Source: Zeugodacus cucurbitae
Lineage: Eukaryota; Arthropoda; Insecta; Diptera; Tephritidae
Assembly: GCF_028554725.1 (NCBI RefSeq)
Contig: NC_071668.1
Coordinates: forward strand, 71,398,719 to 71,462,718
Length of the DNA: 64,000 nucleotides
Reading direction: 5' to 3'
The number at the start of each line of letters is the position of its first letter. Position 1 is the stretch's first letter. Shown piece by piece: positions 47,790 through 60,059 of the stretch. The notes below the pieces were generated by a model that saw nothing but the letters and a program-made list of their open reading frames with translations, made no database searches and was not told the DNA's origin. The position numbers and the translations under genes were made by a program.

Positions 47790-49761
47790 AAAGACTTTCC
47801 TTGCTTGGTACGAAAATTTAGACTATTTTACTTTAAGTTGTAAGGCGGTTTCACAAAGGGAAACACACGTAGACTTATTTTACTCTAACTCTTGATATAT
47901 GTATGTATTAATAAAGATTCAATGATTTCTATACAATTTAACAATTAGCTTCTTAAATAAATTTACTTTCTTTTCCGTGTAGTTAAAAATGTTTCCTCCT
48001 AACTTGCAGAGCAACTGCTCAACTACTGCTCCACCCATATTATCAGATCGGCACTACTGATCATTAAGAGCTCCAAAAAAAAAAAAAAAAAACAAAAAGT
48101 CAGTATAGTCAATTAAAGATTTTCATTTCAGACTATAACTACAGCAACACTTCCGGCACTTTTCCGTCAATTTACAGATACATGGCGCTCTCTTTTACAA
48201 GTAAAAAAGTGCAAAAACAACTAATTACCTAAAGGTATTCATGCAGCAATAAACTAATGAAAGGTTTGCGTATGAACAAAGCCATTGTTTAGGCAATACA
48301 AAAAAAAACTAAAGAAATTTAACGGAATAATCAAAAGAATACCGCAAACACTTCGATCCAAGATAAGGCCAAAAACTCTTCAATACCAACAGAACTTTTT
48401 TTGCGTTGTACTAAGAAAAGAACTATTAAAAGTTTATAGGTGCAATGAGTAGCTGTGCTTGCAAAGCCCTAATTGGCTGTCGTAGCTCTGCGATAAGCAT
48501 CGGACTTGTGATCGCGGTTCATTCATTGAAATGCCGGTACACTATTATGCGCAACCATTGTAGGTACTCGGAAGTATTGTGCCGCTGTATGCAATTATTG
48601 TGAATTATACATAAAATGCAATAATACTGGAGCTGGACTGCAGGTGGAGGTGAATGCCAGAGCACAACGCAAATATATATAATTTTAGCATCTGCAATGT
48701 TAACCATATATATGTACGAATATATGTTGCAATAGCAAGCCGAGGTGATGGCACAGCAACGGTGCAACACAATTCAATTACAAAGAAGTGTAAAGTGCGT
48801 CCATTAACCGCACGTTCTATTAAGCACAGTACAATAGAAATACTGTCCTGAGGTGGTTCAAGGAAGCAGTGCACACCCTGTGTCAATGCTTTGGCGCTTT
48901 AAGAATACAACTCTGCAGTTATAAGAGTTTGCTTAGCAAACACACATACACACATACTTATATATGAAGTAATCAAAAAATAGCATTGCAGCGTTGCTAA
49001 TTTCTTCACCATTTTACAATTGCAGCATAACAACAATAATAAGTACAAAGAAAATAGAGACAATTATATGAAAAGCAATGCGAGTAAAAACGGAAGAGAT
49101 TCTTGCACATTTTTCCGCAATTTTCACCGCTCAACTAGTAGCATTAGCAATCGTTCTGTTGACTGCACTGGCTAGTAGAGCGGCACGCTTAGTGAGGCGC
49201 ACAGCATCCATTGTAGGTATGCAGCTCTATAGGAATGTAGCCATCATTATAGATATTAACATAAATTCATCAACAGTAGTATTAGTAGTAGTAGAATGTA
49301 TTACCAACAAAAAAAAGAAAAAAGCGTAAAGCGGCAAACATCAACTGCAGCAAGACATTAGCATAACGAAAGGCTTTCGTATCGCAACATTATCGGAATC
49401 ATCAGCACTATTACTGTCGTCGTGGCAAAAGCGATCAACCAGCTGACATTCCGCAAGCGTCATTACCGTTGCCACTGTGAAACGTGCGCGAAGTTCTTTT
49501 TTCGCTTTGTTACTGTAATATCTACAACTATTTATGTGTGTATATACATTTATATGAAAACTATATTGCGAAAGACATGCATACATATGTACACACCATT
49601 AAAATAGAAAGGTCCTTTCCAATCTTAAATCAGTCCAAACTGATTCACTGGAAGCTGGTTGCTTTTAAAAAGTTACTTTCGATTATATTTGCTCTTTTCA
49701 CCCGAAAGTTTTCACCTCCAGCGACAGTTTCATAAAACCAATGCATAAAACTCTCTTCCTT
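47790..49761. other. No gene seen
   Basis: Mixed AT-rich and unique-looking sequence. An 83-residue open frame starting at 49078 has an N-terminal hydrophobic stretch but no family resemblance, and it ends in a poly-Lys run from low-complexity DNA. Confidence 0.35.
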
Positions 49762-49765
49762 TTAA

Positions 49766-50429
49766 GGGGGTATTTCTGGTCTAGGATTTTGAAAAATTGA
49801 TTTTTTTTGCATATTTTGAAAGTTTAGACTTTCAAAAATATGATCTTGGAAGGATTTTTCTAAATTCGACTTATTTTCAGAGATACAGCGGACGTGGCGT
49901 CCGAGGTGGCCGAGCGGTCTCCTAAACCTTAAACACGTTTTTCTCGAAACTACTTTTTTTGAGGTGGTTGACATGATATCTCAAGTTCTACTGAACCGAT
50001 TCCTTTGAAATGTGGTATATATCTTCTTTATACAATATCTATCATGTCTGCCTTTTGATTTGAAGTATTTTTAAAAAATTCGAAAAGGTCGAAGAAATCG
50101 TGTAAAAATTTTTTTTTTTCAAGTCGACGCCATTTTGTTATTTATTTTTTTTTGGTCAACCCGATAACGACATCCTTACTAATGAAGAATCTTCTGTTTT
50201 TTGTGTTTTAGATCTCTACAAGGGTTGAAATCACGTCAACCAGGACGCACCGTTTTTTTTTTTGAAGCCCCCACTCCACCGGCCCGTATATCGACGAATT
50301 TTCGTTTATTTTTCTTTCAATTTTTTTTATATTATTAAAATGTCAATAAAAAATATATAAAAAAATTTCATTTTTTTTATCTTAGTATAAAAATTGCCTA
50401 AAATTCATGCGTCTAGACCAGAATACCCC
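49766..50429. mobile_element. TTAA-flanked element, 664 bp
   Basis: Ends GGGGGTATTTCTGGTCTAG and GGGGTATTCTGGTCTAGACG read inward, with TTAA at 49762-49765 and 50430-50433. The interior has the family phrases 'tttctcgaaactac', 'tctactgaaccgatt' and 'gacgccattttgtta'. Non-coding. Confidence 0.7.
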
Positions 50430-50500
50430 TTAAGGTAACAAAAGTGTCACAAACTCTCCCGCTTTCTCAGGAAGAATAGGTATTGTTGGCTTATTGTTTA

Positions 50501-51222
50501 TACGAGGGCTGCTATATATATTTCTGGCCTAGGCAACACTAAGTGTTGCCAGGTGCAATCTGACATTTACATTGGAAAGTTTGACATTTTTTAGCATAAC
50601 ATCACTCAGTTTTGTCATTTAATCGTTAATTGTTTTATTTACAGGGAATTAAAAAATTCATCTCGGCCAAAAAATGGAATTAACTCGTGAACATTTTCGT
50701 GCGATCATTTTTCACAACTTTCGACGTGGATTATCGCGACAAGAATGCATCGATGAACTAAAATATTTGTATGGCTATGAAGCACCATCACTGAAGCACT
50801 GTGAAAAACTGGTACAACGAATTCAATCGTGGCCGACGCTCGCTCAAAGACGAACTCCGTGAAGGTCGTCCAAAAACAGCCGATGTGCCAGAAAACATCG
50901 ATGCCGTACGTGAACTCATAATGCAAGACCGTCATGTAACATACCTTCAGTTAGAGGCATGCTTATGCATTTCTCCCACCAGCATACATTCGATATTGCA
51001 TGAACACCTGGCCGTAAAAAAGGTTTGTTCTCGTTGGATCCCGCACAATTTGACAATCGCTCAAAAAAAGGCTCAAAAAACGTGCTTCGAAAATTGGTTT
51101 GAGCGCATGCAAAAGTGTATAAATCTTGATGGAGAATATTTTGAAAAACAATAAAACCATTTTCGTTGATAAATATTCCTATTTTCATTATTAGGCCAGA
51201 AATATTTATAGCAGCCCTCGTA
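50501..51222 (+). mobile_element. Mariner internal-deletion derivative
   Basis: Near-perfect inverted ends CGAGGGCTGCTATAAATATT and TCTGGCCTA (28 of 29 bases) lie at TA sites. The transposase starts at 50674 (MELTREHFRAIIFHNFRRGL, N-terminal helix-turn-helix). It shifts frame near 50800, continues WYNEFNRGRRSLKDELREGR and SPTSIHSILHEHL, and then jumps from LTIAQKKA to CFENWFERMQKCI. The whole catalytic DDD core is therefore deleted. It is non-autonomous and belongs to a different family from the CGAGGTGTGTTC-ended mariners. Confidence 0.85.
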
Positions 51223-51888
51223 TAAAAGTTATGCAAGTACTCGAATTTTGACCGTATAATTAACTAGATATAGTCCGAAACTGTCAGCAACATTTTGGAA
51301 ACTGAGATAATAAGTTTCATATTGCGAAATCAGCCCATGGAGGATGCTGAATAGAACTATGTTCTGTGAATTTGGTACGATTTATGGACAGAAATATACT
51401 CAGAAGTATCCAAACAATATTGAAGAGCAATTGATCTTCATGTTCGTTTAGCAGCCACAAAATATTAATGACCATCCATTAATGAAATGGCGAATCCATA
51501 ACTACTACTGTGAATTATAATCGAATCATACTTGCTATTACTGTTTATCCACAACTACTTTTAGTATATTAATAGTGCACTAATTAAGTGCCTTCGCCTT
51601 CGAATCGTAATTTCTCTGTTAACGCTATGTTTGAATTTTATCCCCTTACTAAAAAAGAGTACATGTGAAAGCAACAACAGAGTTATCCAGTTAAATTCAA
51701 TACTTGAGAATAAGTGTATGCGTTATTAAGTGCCATATCCGTTTAGCACTTTAGCGTTTTGATTATGTCATTCAAAATATATGATTTATACCAGTTTGTT
51801 GATTCGATTCGATTCGATTAGTGATAAAAACAAACTTAAATAACAACCACTTATGTGTTTTTTTTTTATTTATAAAACAACAAATTAA
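51223..51888. other. No feature seen
   Basis: AT-rich DNA with a GATTC repeat at about 51800-51819. Confidence 0.35.
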
Positions 51889-53143
51889 CAGCCCTATTCT
51901 GTGCACTTGACAAAATAACAAAAAAGTTTACAATTTTTTCAGATTTTTATCAAGTAAGATTTTTTTTGGTATTTTGTGACAATTTTGATAAAATAAAAAG
52001 CTTCAGTACGCATAGCTTTTCCCCACACGTGTGGGAAACAAAATAATGTTAACAGAAACAGCTGATTCTGTCCAATTATATTCGAATTGAATTAAAAAAT
52101 TGATTTGAATTATTTTTTAACGTAAGTTTTCAAATACATTTCAATATTTGTTGCAAAATAGTTAATAATTTAACTTCAATTTCACAATAAATCCATTGCT
52201 TTTGGTCTAGACATTTCTTAGGGTGCGCAAATATTCCATGCTCCGAAGCTGGCACTATTTTTCATGCAAAAGGCCGTTATTTGGATGAGTGTTTGTTTTA
52301 ACCGAGCCTTCTTCAGTGTGGTTTCGTTGATAAGTTTGGTTTATGAATGACCAAAGAGTTATCAGCCTATCTATCCGATTCTGATGTCGAGATATCGACT
52401 GAAGCCTTTCAGACCTGATGCAAAGTATTTGGTTTGGTTTCACAACTCCATTTACTCTATATAGATGACAGGGTTATACCTAACCAAACAGGGAGTGCCG
52501 CGCGTAAATAAAGTTGATTGATAATCTAATGGCAGAGTCTATATATTTACTTTTCCATCCCAGATCCTCCATAGTCTTTTGCTCACCCGCAAAGCCACAG
52601 AATACTACATAATAAAATACATATACATATGTCCTTTATAATATATTTAAAACAGTTTGGAATGCAATTTTGATTTAGTTGGTTGCTATGTTTAGTTTCA
52701 GAAAAGTTCCTTGGGGACTACGCAATCTAAACTTTGTTCTTTGTTGGCAAAAATTTGCTAAGCTGTAATCGCATGCAATATATAGAAAACAATTTCGTCA
52801 ATGTTACCCTCATTATCCTCATTTTTTTATACAAAAAACGGAAAAATAAACTTCTTAATATACATATTATAAAAACGGCTCAATAACGCGAGCCATCTAC
52901 ATGTTCATATTATTCCTCTTTGTATAAAACTAACGACAAAAGTGAAATATCTCCATTGCAACAAATTCACTTTCACAACTATCCACAGCGAGATATTTTA
53001 TTTGTCAAGAGCATTTTACTTCTTAACAACTTATAAAGAAAAGAGGTTTTTATTTTGGATACAGAATACGAAATGCTTGATAAATTTCAATTTTTTACAA
53101 ATTAGAAATTTGTTGAATTTGTAAAGTGCACAGAATAGGGCTG
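51889..53143. mobile_element. TAA-flanked inverted-repeat element, 1.25 kb
   Basis: Perfect 20-bp inverted ends CAGCCCTATTCTGTGCACTT, flanked by TAA at 51886-51888 and 53144-53146, consistent with a PIF/Harbinger-type 3-bp target. No transposase motif is visible in the AT-rich interior. Confidence 0.7.
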
Positions 53144-53146
53144 TAA

Positions 53147-54423
53147 GTATACTTTGCCGATAAGATGTACTGAGATTTCATTAATAAAAAAATAATGAAT
53201 AAAATTACTAGATATACGGACATTTATAAATTTTAAATTAGATAATTATTTACATACATACATACATATATAAGTAAATTGTAAATAATTTCGTGACTTA
53301 TGCTTCTGCAGACAAAATCCGTCATTAAAAGGGTTTTTATATCTGAATAACAAAGCTTTATTGCAAGTAAATTGCAATAATATAATAATGAAATACCTAA
53401 TAAATATAAACAAAGACAGACAATTCAGTATGTAAATTCATACAAACATATAAGGTTAGTTCGATAAGTACTCAACGCTCAATGCATAACCGTCTACCAA
53501 AAAACAATACTTTTGTCCGCACTCGTAGTAACGTTTTGACCTCCTTTAGGAGTGGACGTAATCACGGATTTAAAAAAAAATGGTAATATGTGGGTAATTA
53601 TTTTCTTGTTTGAAAGGAAATTGGATCAAAGTGATCTCCTGAAGTATATATTTTCAGAAAGTAGCAAGATATCTTGGTCAAGTATTTAAATCAAGTGAAG
53701 CTAAAAGGAGACTAATTTGAGATATCTCCTAATTTTCGCGATTTTCCCAAATATTCGATCTTCCTTTGCCTATTACTTACGTATTGTACGGCTCTCGTAC
53801 ATACGTCAATATATAAAATATATAATTGTTTGCTTAGTGCTATCGGATTTTATTGCTTGCAAACAAACGAACGGATATAATATATTTATGCTGTAATTTC
53901 TCGTAATTGTTCGGGAAATTGTTTATTCGTGATAGAATTCAAGTAGTCTATTGACGCTTTATTTGAACGGAAGCGCACGCTTAACTACTTCGGAAACCCT
54001 TTAAACCGTCGAACTGTCGTCAGTGGAAATATAGCACGAATTGCTGGTATTGGAAATTCACGCAGTTAAAAATAACGTATTGGAAAGCGTTCAGAGCGGA
54101 TGTAGGCATTATGTGGTCAGACAATTTTTTGAGAATCAACATAAGGGAATGGAAGTGGAAAATGGATTTATGTTCTGAATTTTACATTCTTTATGAACGT
54201 ATTGATCACTTACATAACTATCCACATAATTTCATTGAAGTATAATATCTCATATGACATTAAAGTATTTCATCATATTTACCGATATATATGATATAAA
54301 ATCAAAAGGAAATCGAAAGTCAATATACTGAATATATTGGGAATAGCGGAAGGAGTAGGTTTCATTCAAACATTGATCCATATAGTATAAAATCGATGAG
54401 AATAGAGAAAATCATTATATTAA
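53147..54423. other. No feature seen
   Basis: AT-rich non-coding DNA with no recognised element. Confidence 0.35.
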
Positions 54424-55515
54424 CAAGTAAGGAAGGACTAAGTTCGGGTGTAACCGAACATTTTATACTCTCGCAATTTATTTATTTAACTTTATTAATA
54501 TTATATAATACACAATTTGACCCACATATTCGTCATATATATTATATAAAGTCCATTGAAAGTTGGAAACCCTAATTTTAGATTAGAAGCACCGAGGTCC
54601 TCGGGTTCGATATATGGGGCCTTAAAAACCTATGGTCCGATTTCGGCGATTTTTAGACTGGGGCTGCCACACTATTAACATAGTATTTGTGCAAAGTTCT
54701 GCACCGATATCTTTACTAGTACTTACTTTATATATTGTAAAGTAAACGATTCAGATCGTCTTCAAAGTTCTGATATATAGGACGTAGGCGTGGTTGTGAA
54801 GCGATTTGGCCTATTTTCACAATATATCATTGGGATGTAAGGAAACTATTACAAACCAAGTTTCATTGAAATCGGTCGAGTAGTTCCTGAGATATGGTTC
54901 TTGACCCATAGTGCAGCTTCCAACTGCCATTTCTTATATGAAATTTAGTGTTTCTGGCGTTTTTCATTAGTGAGTTAACCCACTTTTAGTAATTTTCAAC
55001 CTAACTTTTGTATGGGAGGTGGGCGTGGTTACAATCCGATTTTCTCCATTTTTGGACTGTATAAGGAAGTACCTAAAAGAAACGACTTTAGAAAGTTTCC
55101 TTTATATACCTTTAGTAGTTTGCGAGATACTTCTATACCCTTCCTAGTGCGATCCTTCTTACCAAATTTTTCTTTCATAGCTTTATTTATAGCTTAGTGT
55201 TTTCGGTTTTCGCCATTTTGTGGACGTGGCAGTGGTCCGATTTTGCTCATTTTCGAAAGCAACCTTCCTATGGTGCCAAGAAATAAGTGTGCCAAGTTTC
55301 ATCAAGATATCTTAATTTTTACTCAAGTTACAGCTTGCACAGACGGACGGACGGACAGACAGACATTCGGATTTGAACTCCACTCTTCACCCTGATCACT
55401 TTGGTATATATAATCCTATATCTAACTCGTTTAGTTTTGGGTGTTACAAACAACCGTTATGTGAACAAAACTATAATACTCTCTTTAGCAACATTTGTTG
55501 CAAGAGTATAAAAAT
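54424..55515 (-). mobile_element. DINE-1/Helentron-like element, copy C
   Basis: Same layout as copy B: CAAGTAAGGAAGGACTAAG, hairpin, subterminal repeat, the GGACGGACGGACAGACAGAC tract near 55341-55364, and a closing TTGCAAGAGTATA (55498-55510) with one mismatch. Confidence 0.6.
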
Positions 55516-56010
55516 ATGGGGTCCAGGGGAGATGTTTCTATTACCAGAACCTTTTATTGTCAGAAAAAGGCAATCTACAGAAAATCTTTATATTAACAAG
55601 CAAGGAAGGACTAAGTTAAGGTGTAACCGAACATTTTATACTCTCGCAATTTATTTATTTAATTTTATTAATATAATATAATACACCATTTGACCCACAT
55701 ATTGGTCATAGTGTCTACTTAACTTATTGTAAAGTAAACTATTCAGATCGACTTCAAAGTTATGGTATATAGTAGGAAGTAGGCGTGGTTATGAACCGAT
55801 TTGGCATATTTTCACAACATATCATTAACATCCGGATTTGAACTATATTACCAGAACCTTTTATTGTCAGAAGAAGACGCTCTACACGTTGACGCATATT
55901 TTAATAAATATATATAGAAATATAGAAAATCTTTATATTAAGAATAAGGAGTCCAGGGGGAATAGTTATAGCTCCAGGACACATTATTGTCAAAAAAAGA
56001 CGCTCACTAT
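55512..56010. repeat. Local repeats around a truncated DINE-like copy D
   Basis: Copy D begins at 55597 with CAAGCAAGGAAGGACTAAG and is internally deleted, ending about 55850 at CCGGATTTGAACTAT. It is flanked by two to three copies of a unit holding ATTACCAGAACCTTTTATTG and AGAAAATCTTTATATTAA (55512-55596, 55848-55935 and, diverged, 55945-56010). This suggests a local tandem duplication. Confidence 0.5.
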
Positions 56011-57399
56011 TTTTAGGAACAAAAGGTCAGCGTATATAAGAGAAGCAGGATCAAAAACTTCAAGCGTCATACAATTAGTATTATATTATGAATACAGTTA
56101 TGTCTTTTAAGTATTTATACTAAATAAATCGATTAAAGATCACAGTGTGTGGTGTATAAAATTACGTTCAAACAGTTATGCCGTTAAATAAAAAGACATT
56201 TACACAGGATGCCGCGCTCATTAAAGCTTGACGATCAGCAATCATTTGAAAACTGTTGGCAATTACGATTTCCAGTTAAAAGAAATAAATGAAAGCCGGC
56301 TTAAACGGATACAATGTATGTATAAAGAATGAGTGATTGTTTTAGCACTTGGTAAGACGGTGGCATAAACTGAGTAGAAAATGCAGAAAATCAAGCATCA
56401 CTGCCACTAAAGCGAGAAATGTGTTGACAATTCTTAACAATCAATTAAATTATAGTTTTTTTCAGTGTTTTCTTTCGCTCTTCCAGTTAATTGTCATTAT
56501 GGCAATTGTTATTTTAACTATTACCTCTGTGTGTGCGATAATTTGCGACTATAGCAGTTGCGCCGTTGGCTGTCTATTGCCTGTGGCACTTAATTAAAAG
56601 CTTTTGCAACAGCAGCAGCAGCACCGACAGCATTTTGCGGTTGCGGTTGTGGCAAGTCGACGTCGTCGTTGGTCAAGGCGTGTCAGTGGCACAAATATGC
56701 AACGCTGCGTGAGTGATGGCCACAATGCAATGCTCAACAGATAGGCAGCTAACAAGTGGCATAATGACAGAGTTGCATTTATATGCACATAAATGTATTT
56801 AATTAAATGAAATAATAGCGTAGATAACTTATCATACAATAGGTTGCACATTTTTGAGTTGCATGTATAATACATAACTACATATTAACTCGCATATACA
56901 AACATACTTATGTATATACATACATACAAATGCATATTAAATATAACTAGTACTAAATTGCATGGGAGTGCATTTATCTGTAATGCAATTTTTGCTGATT
57001 TCTACAGCGCCAACCACACTTTTGATGCCCTTGAACTCATGTCTAGTCCCACACAATCGAGTGGTGCCACTATTTTTTAGTATGTTTGTTTATCACTTTT
57101 TCGGTGTACGTACATTTGTATTTTGTAAACAATATGTACGACAGCATAATATATGGTAACAACAACCGATTATCTTATCTACACTAGCAAGTTTTTCTAG
57201 TACGAGTATACTGCACCAACGTGCAATACAATAGTTGATTTTGAGCAAAAATTTTTTTGGATCTAGATTTCCTATGCAAGCGTGGTGCATGATCTGTGAA
57301 ATCTCATTTTCTGTGAAAAATGAAATCGATTCTTTGTTAAAACAATAGGCGTTCATGGATCTCAATTGTGACACTTAAAAAATCGATTTTTATATTTTT
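56011..57399. other. Unique-looking non-coding DNA
   Basis: Contains a CAG-rich, relatively GC-rich patch at 56605-56720 and little else. It could be intronic regulatory sequence. No gene is seen. Confidence 0.35.
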
Positions 57400-57970
57400 T
57401 TGATTATTCGATATCTTGAATGGTTTGTGAATGGCAGTGTTCTAAAGAGTGACCGTTCACAGGTATAAACCGATTAGTTGAAACTTGAAACGAAACGACA
57501 TTTTTCAAAATTGATGACATCATATATTTACTATACAATGACCTACGATCTTTTTGATTGGTTGAAAATGGTCGATTTGGCATTAAAAAACTACATTTTT
57601 TTATCTAAAAACGATACTTTTTTTATAACTACGCCATTTTGTTAATTTTTGATATTTTTCTAAGATCGTAAGTCATTGTACAGGAAATGCCCTCAACTTT
57701 AATAACATTTTTGAATTTTTAGTTCAGCTACTCATTCAGCCGGAATCATGTTAGCAGTTGGGGAAAATTTTTTTTGTCACCTCCGAAGAAACTTCAATAT
57801 TTTTCAAATTTTTTTTATCTGAAAATATAGCTAACAAATATACCTTTTTATGTCCAAAAAATTTCGATATTCGAAAATCATTTCTTTAAAAAAATTTAAT
57901 TTCATTCGAACTAGTATTTTCTTTAAAAAAAATCACGAAAATCGCCTAATTTTTCATGGGTTACACTGGT
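57400..57970. mobile_element. TTAA-type element relic with internal hairpin
   Basis: The interior resembles the family at 18908, 47312 and 49766 ('acgccattttgttaatttttga', 'aaaccgattagttgaaac'). 57534-57550 pairs with 57664-57680 (TACAATGAC.TACGATC arms). Ends were not located, so the boundaries are approximate. Confidence 0.4.
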
Positions 57971-58106
57971 ATAGCCCTTTCATAATTCTTTTAGTGGACT
58001 CGATTTTGCATTTGTTAATGTTGATTCGTTCAAAAAACGGTTCACTATACAGTTTCAATACATTTCGTGTATAAAAGATCCATTTTTCATATTTATATTA
58101 TATAAT

Positions 58107-58490
58107 ACTAGCGGACCCGGTAGACGTTGACCTGTATGATATTTCAAGGATATTAAATAAAAAACATTTTTTTTTTTGTTATGACAAACTGGAACTAATA
58201 TATAATTGGATTAAATACATCAACGGTACATAGACAGTAGCAACATCCAATTATAAAACATTTCCCAATCAAAAACAATTTTATATACTTTAGGCGGTTT
58301 CTGTACAGTAACAATGGCGCCATCTATATTTGGCCCAAAAATCTATAAATTAATTAAATGTAATATCTATATTAGACCGAATGGTGACTACAAACCATTC
58401 ACGAATCCAGCTGAAGAAGCACAAAAACTCTCATTCAAATCGGTCCAGCCGTTTAGGAGGAATTCAGTGACATAACAAGAGATGTGATAG
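58107..58490. repeat. Probable interspersed repeat (ACTAGCGGACCCGG end)
   Basis: It opens with ACTAGCGGACCCGGTAGACG and closes with TCGGTCCAGCCGTTTAGGAG. I recognise both phrases from common insect interspersed repeats, but there is no second copy in the window to confirm this. Confidence 0.35.
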
Positions 58491-58539
58491 GAACAAATAA
58501 TTTCGAATTTTTGTAGAAAGACAGTTCAATCTCCTTTAA

Positions 58540-58600
58540 CGGAACGTACCGCATTTTTATCCGACCAAGAACTGTCAACTCGGCGTCATTCCTCATAATA
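58540..58600 (+). repeat. Dispersed repeat block, copy 2
   Basis: Matches 47110-47172 (TTTTATCCGACCAAG, ACTGTCAACTCG, ATTCCTCA). It is followed by an imperfect CAA repeat. Confidence 0.5.
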
Positions 58601-59604
58601 TTGGGGAATGTTTATCAAGCTACAACAACAACAATGGCCAGCAAAAGTTTTGAAGATATACATGTTTTTTCGGTTATTTCATGTGGAATCTTTGTTTTTC
58701 AACGACATTACAAGATATTTAGTAGCAAATTTCAGATGATGTTAGATGCAAATATTAGATGATGTTCTCCCAAAGATTCTTCTTCTTCTTCTTTTCAAAT
58801 TTATATTTACGAGTAGTATCAAATTCTAAAAATTTGTTGTTTCTAACTTGGCATATTGTATATTTTTTGCCCACCGTACGATCTATGTATTGCATTGTTA
58901 GTCAGCATTTAGTTTACACATTGTCGCGAGTCTAATTTTCGTGGTCGATTTTTCGGCTTAAAACATCGCTTGTGACGTCCTCGCTTGTGTTCACCTTGGG
59001 CTGACAGTTGACAATTCATTGTTTTCTCACCTCTGTGTTGCTTTTTGTCCCTTGACCGCCTCTCATGTTTGTTTTTTCTTTCGTACAGACAAGCACGCTT
59101 TTTACGAAAATATACAAGAAAATATATATCCAACGACTACTTAATATATCATTGTATATGCATGTTGCATGTTTTTTTCGCTGACAATCGCTTGACCGCA
59201 GTTGGTCTCGCAATGTGCTGTAAACAATTAAAACAAATGCAAGCTCAGCGATAACAATTGCATACAACCATACGATGCTGGATAAAGTGAAAGGAATGTA
59301 CTGCGAATGCCAAGGGGGCAATGCACTTAAGTACAGCAGGCATTAAAGTATTTTCTAGTTGAACGATTGTTATGTTGTTCGAATCAAGTAAGATGCGATA
59401 AATTATAGAGATTACAAAACTTTAATTAGCTTTAGTGTAATTAATATGAAGTGATTGATTCAGTATTTCCTACATTCAACTAGATTTTTGCTTGATATAG
59501 CATCAAATTAAGGTTAAATTAAATGCAATTTTCTTCACACGATCTTGCCGAAACTGAGTAGGCCTAGCATCGTTTTAGACAGCATGACAGACTTGAAATT
59601 TTAT
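58601..59604. other. No gene seen
   Basis: Unique-looking sequence with a CTT repeat near 58778-58793. No supported feature. Confidence 0.35.
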
Positions 59605-60057
59605 AAAAAAAAATGTTATATGGGCGTTGCGCCGTCCACTTTTGGATGAAAAACCTTATCTCAGGAACTACTCAACCGATTTCAATGAAATTTGGTACAT
59701 ATTTTCTTGACATCCTGATATTACAGATGGAAAATGGGTGAAATCGGTTCAAAACCACGCCTACTTCCCATATAACACAATTTTGAATTCCATTTTATTC
59801 GTTTACTTTACAATATATAAATTACGAGAACAACTGAAGATATCGGAAAAAAACCTTGCACAAACTCTGCATTTGAGGTATGACATCACCATCATCTTCG
59901 GACTATAAATATTTAAAGCCTTTAAGATGTCGAACATGACGACCTCAATGCCAATGGATAATTGTTTACCGATTCTACCGTTAAATCTCTGATATTTTAA
60001 AGAAATTCGGAGCAAATATTTTTCTTCTAATAATGTGTCTCAGTGCCAATAAAAGAG
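59605..60057 (+). mobile_element. DINE-like fragment, plus orientation
   Basis: Shares the internal blocks 'tctcaggaactactc.accgatttcaatgaaa' and 'aaaccacgcctacttcc' with copy A, in the same direction, and abuts an inverted copy at 60060. Both ends are missing. Confidence 0.5.
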
Positions 60058-60059
60058 AA

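Noticed and set aside
49078..49329. 83-residue open frame with a hydrophobic N-terminal stretch
   Set aside because: No family resemblance; it ends in a poly-Lys run from low-complexity DNA, and nothing nearby suggests a gene.
49905..49920. tRNA-like A-box (GGTGGCCGAGCGGTCT) resembling the D-arm of Leu/Ser tRNAs
   Set aside because: No B-box or cloverleaf follows within a plausible distance; it lies inside a TTAA-flanked element and is probably chance or an old fragment.
56349..56597. 82-residue open frame with a hydrophobic, Cys-containing C-terminal half
   Set aside because: Looks like a small membrane protein but has no known family, no start context and AT-biased chance composition.
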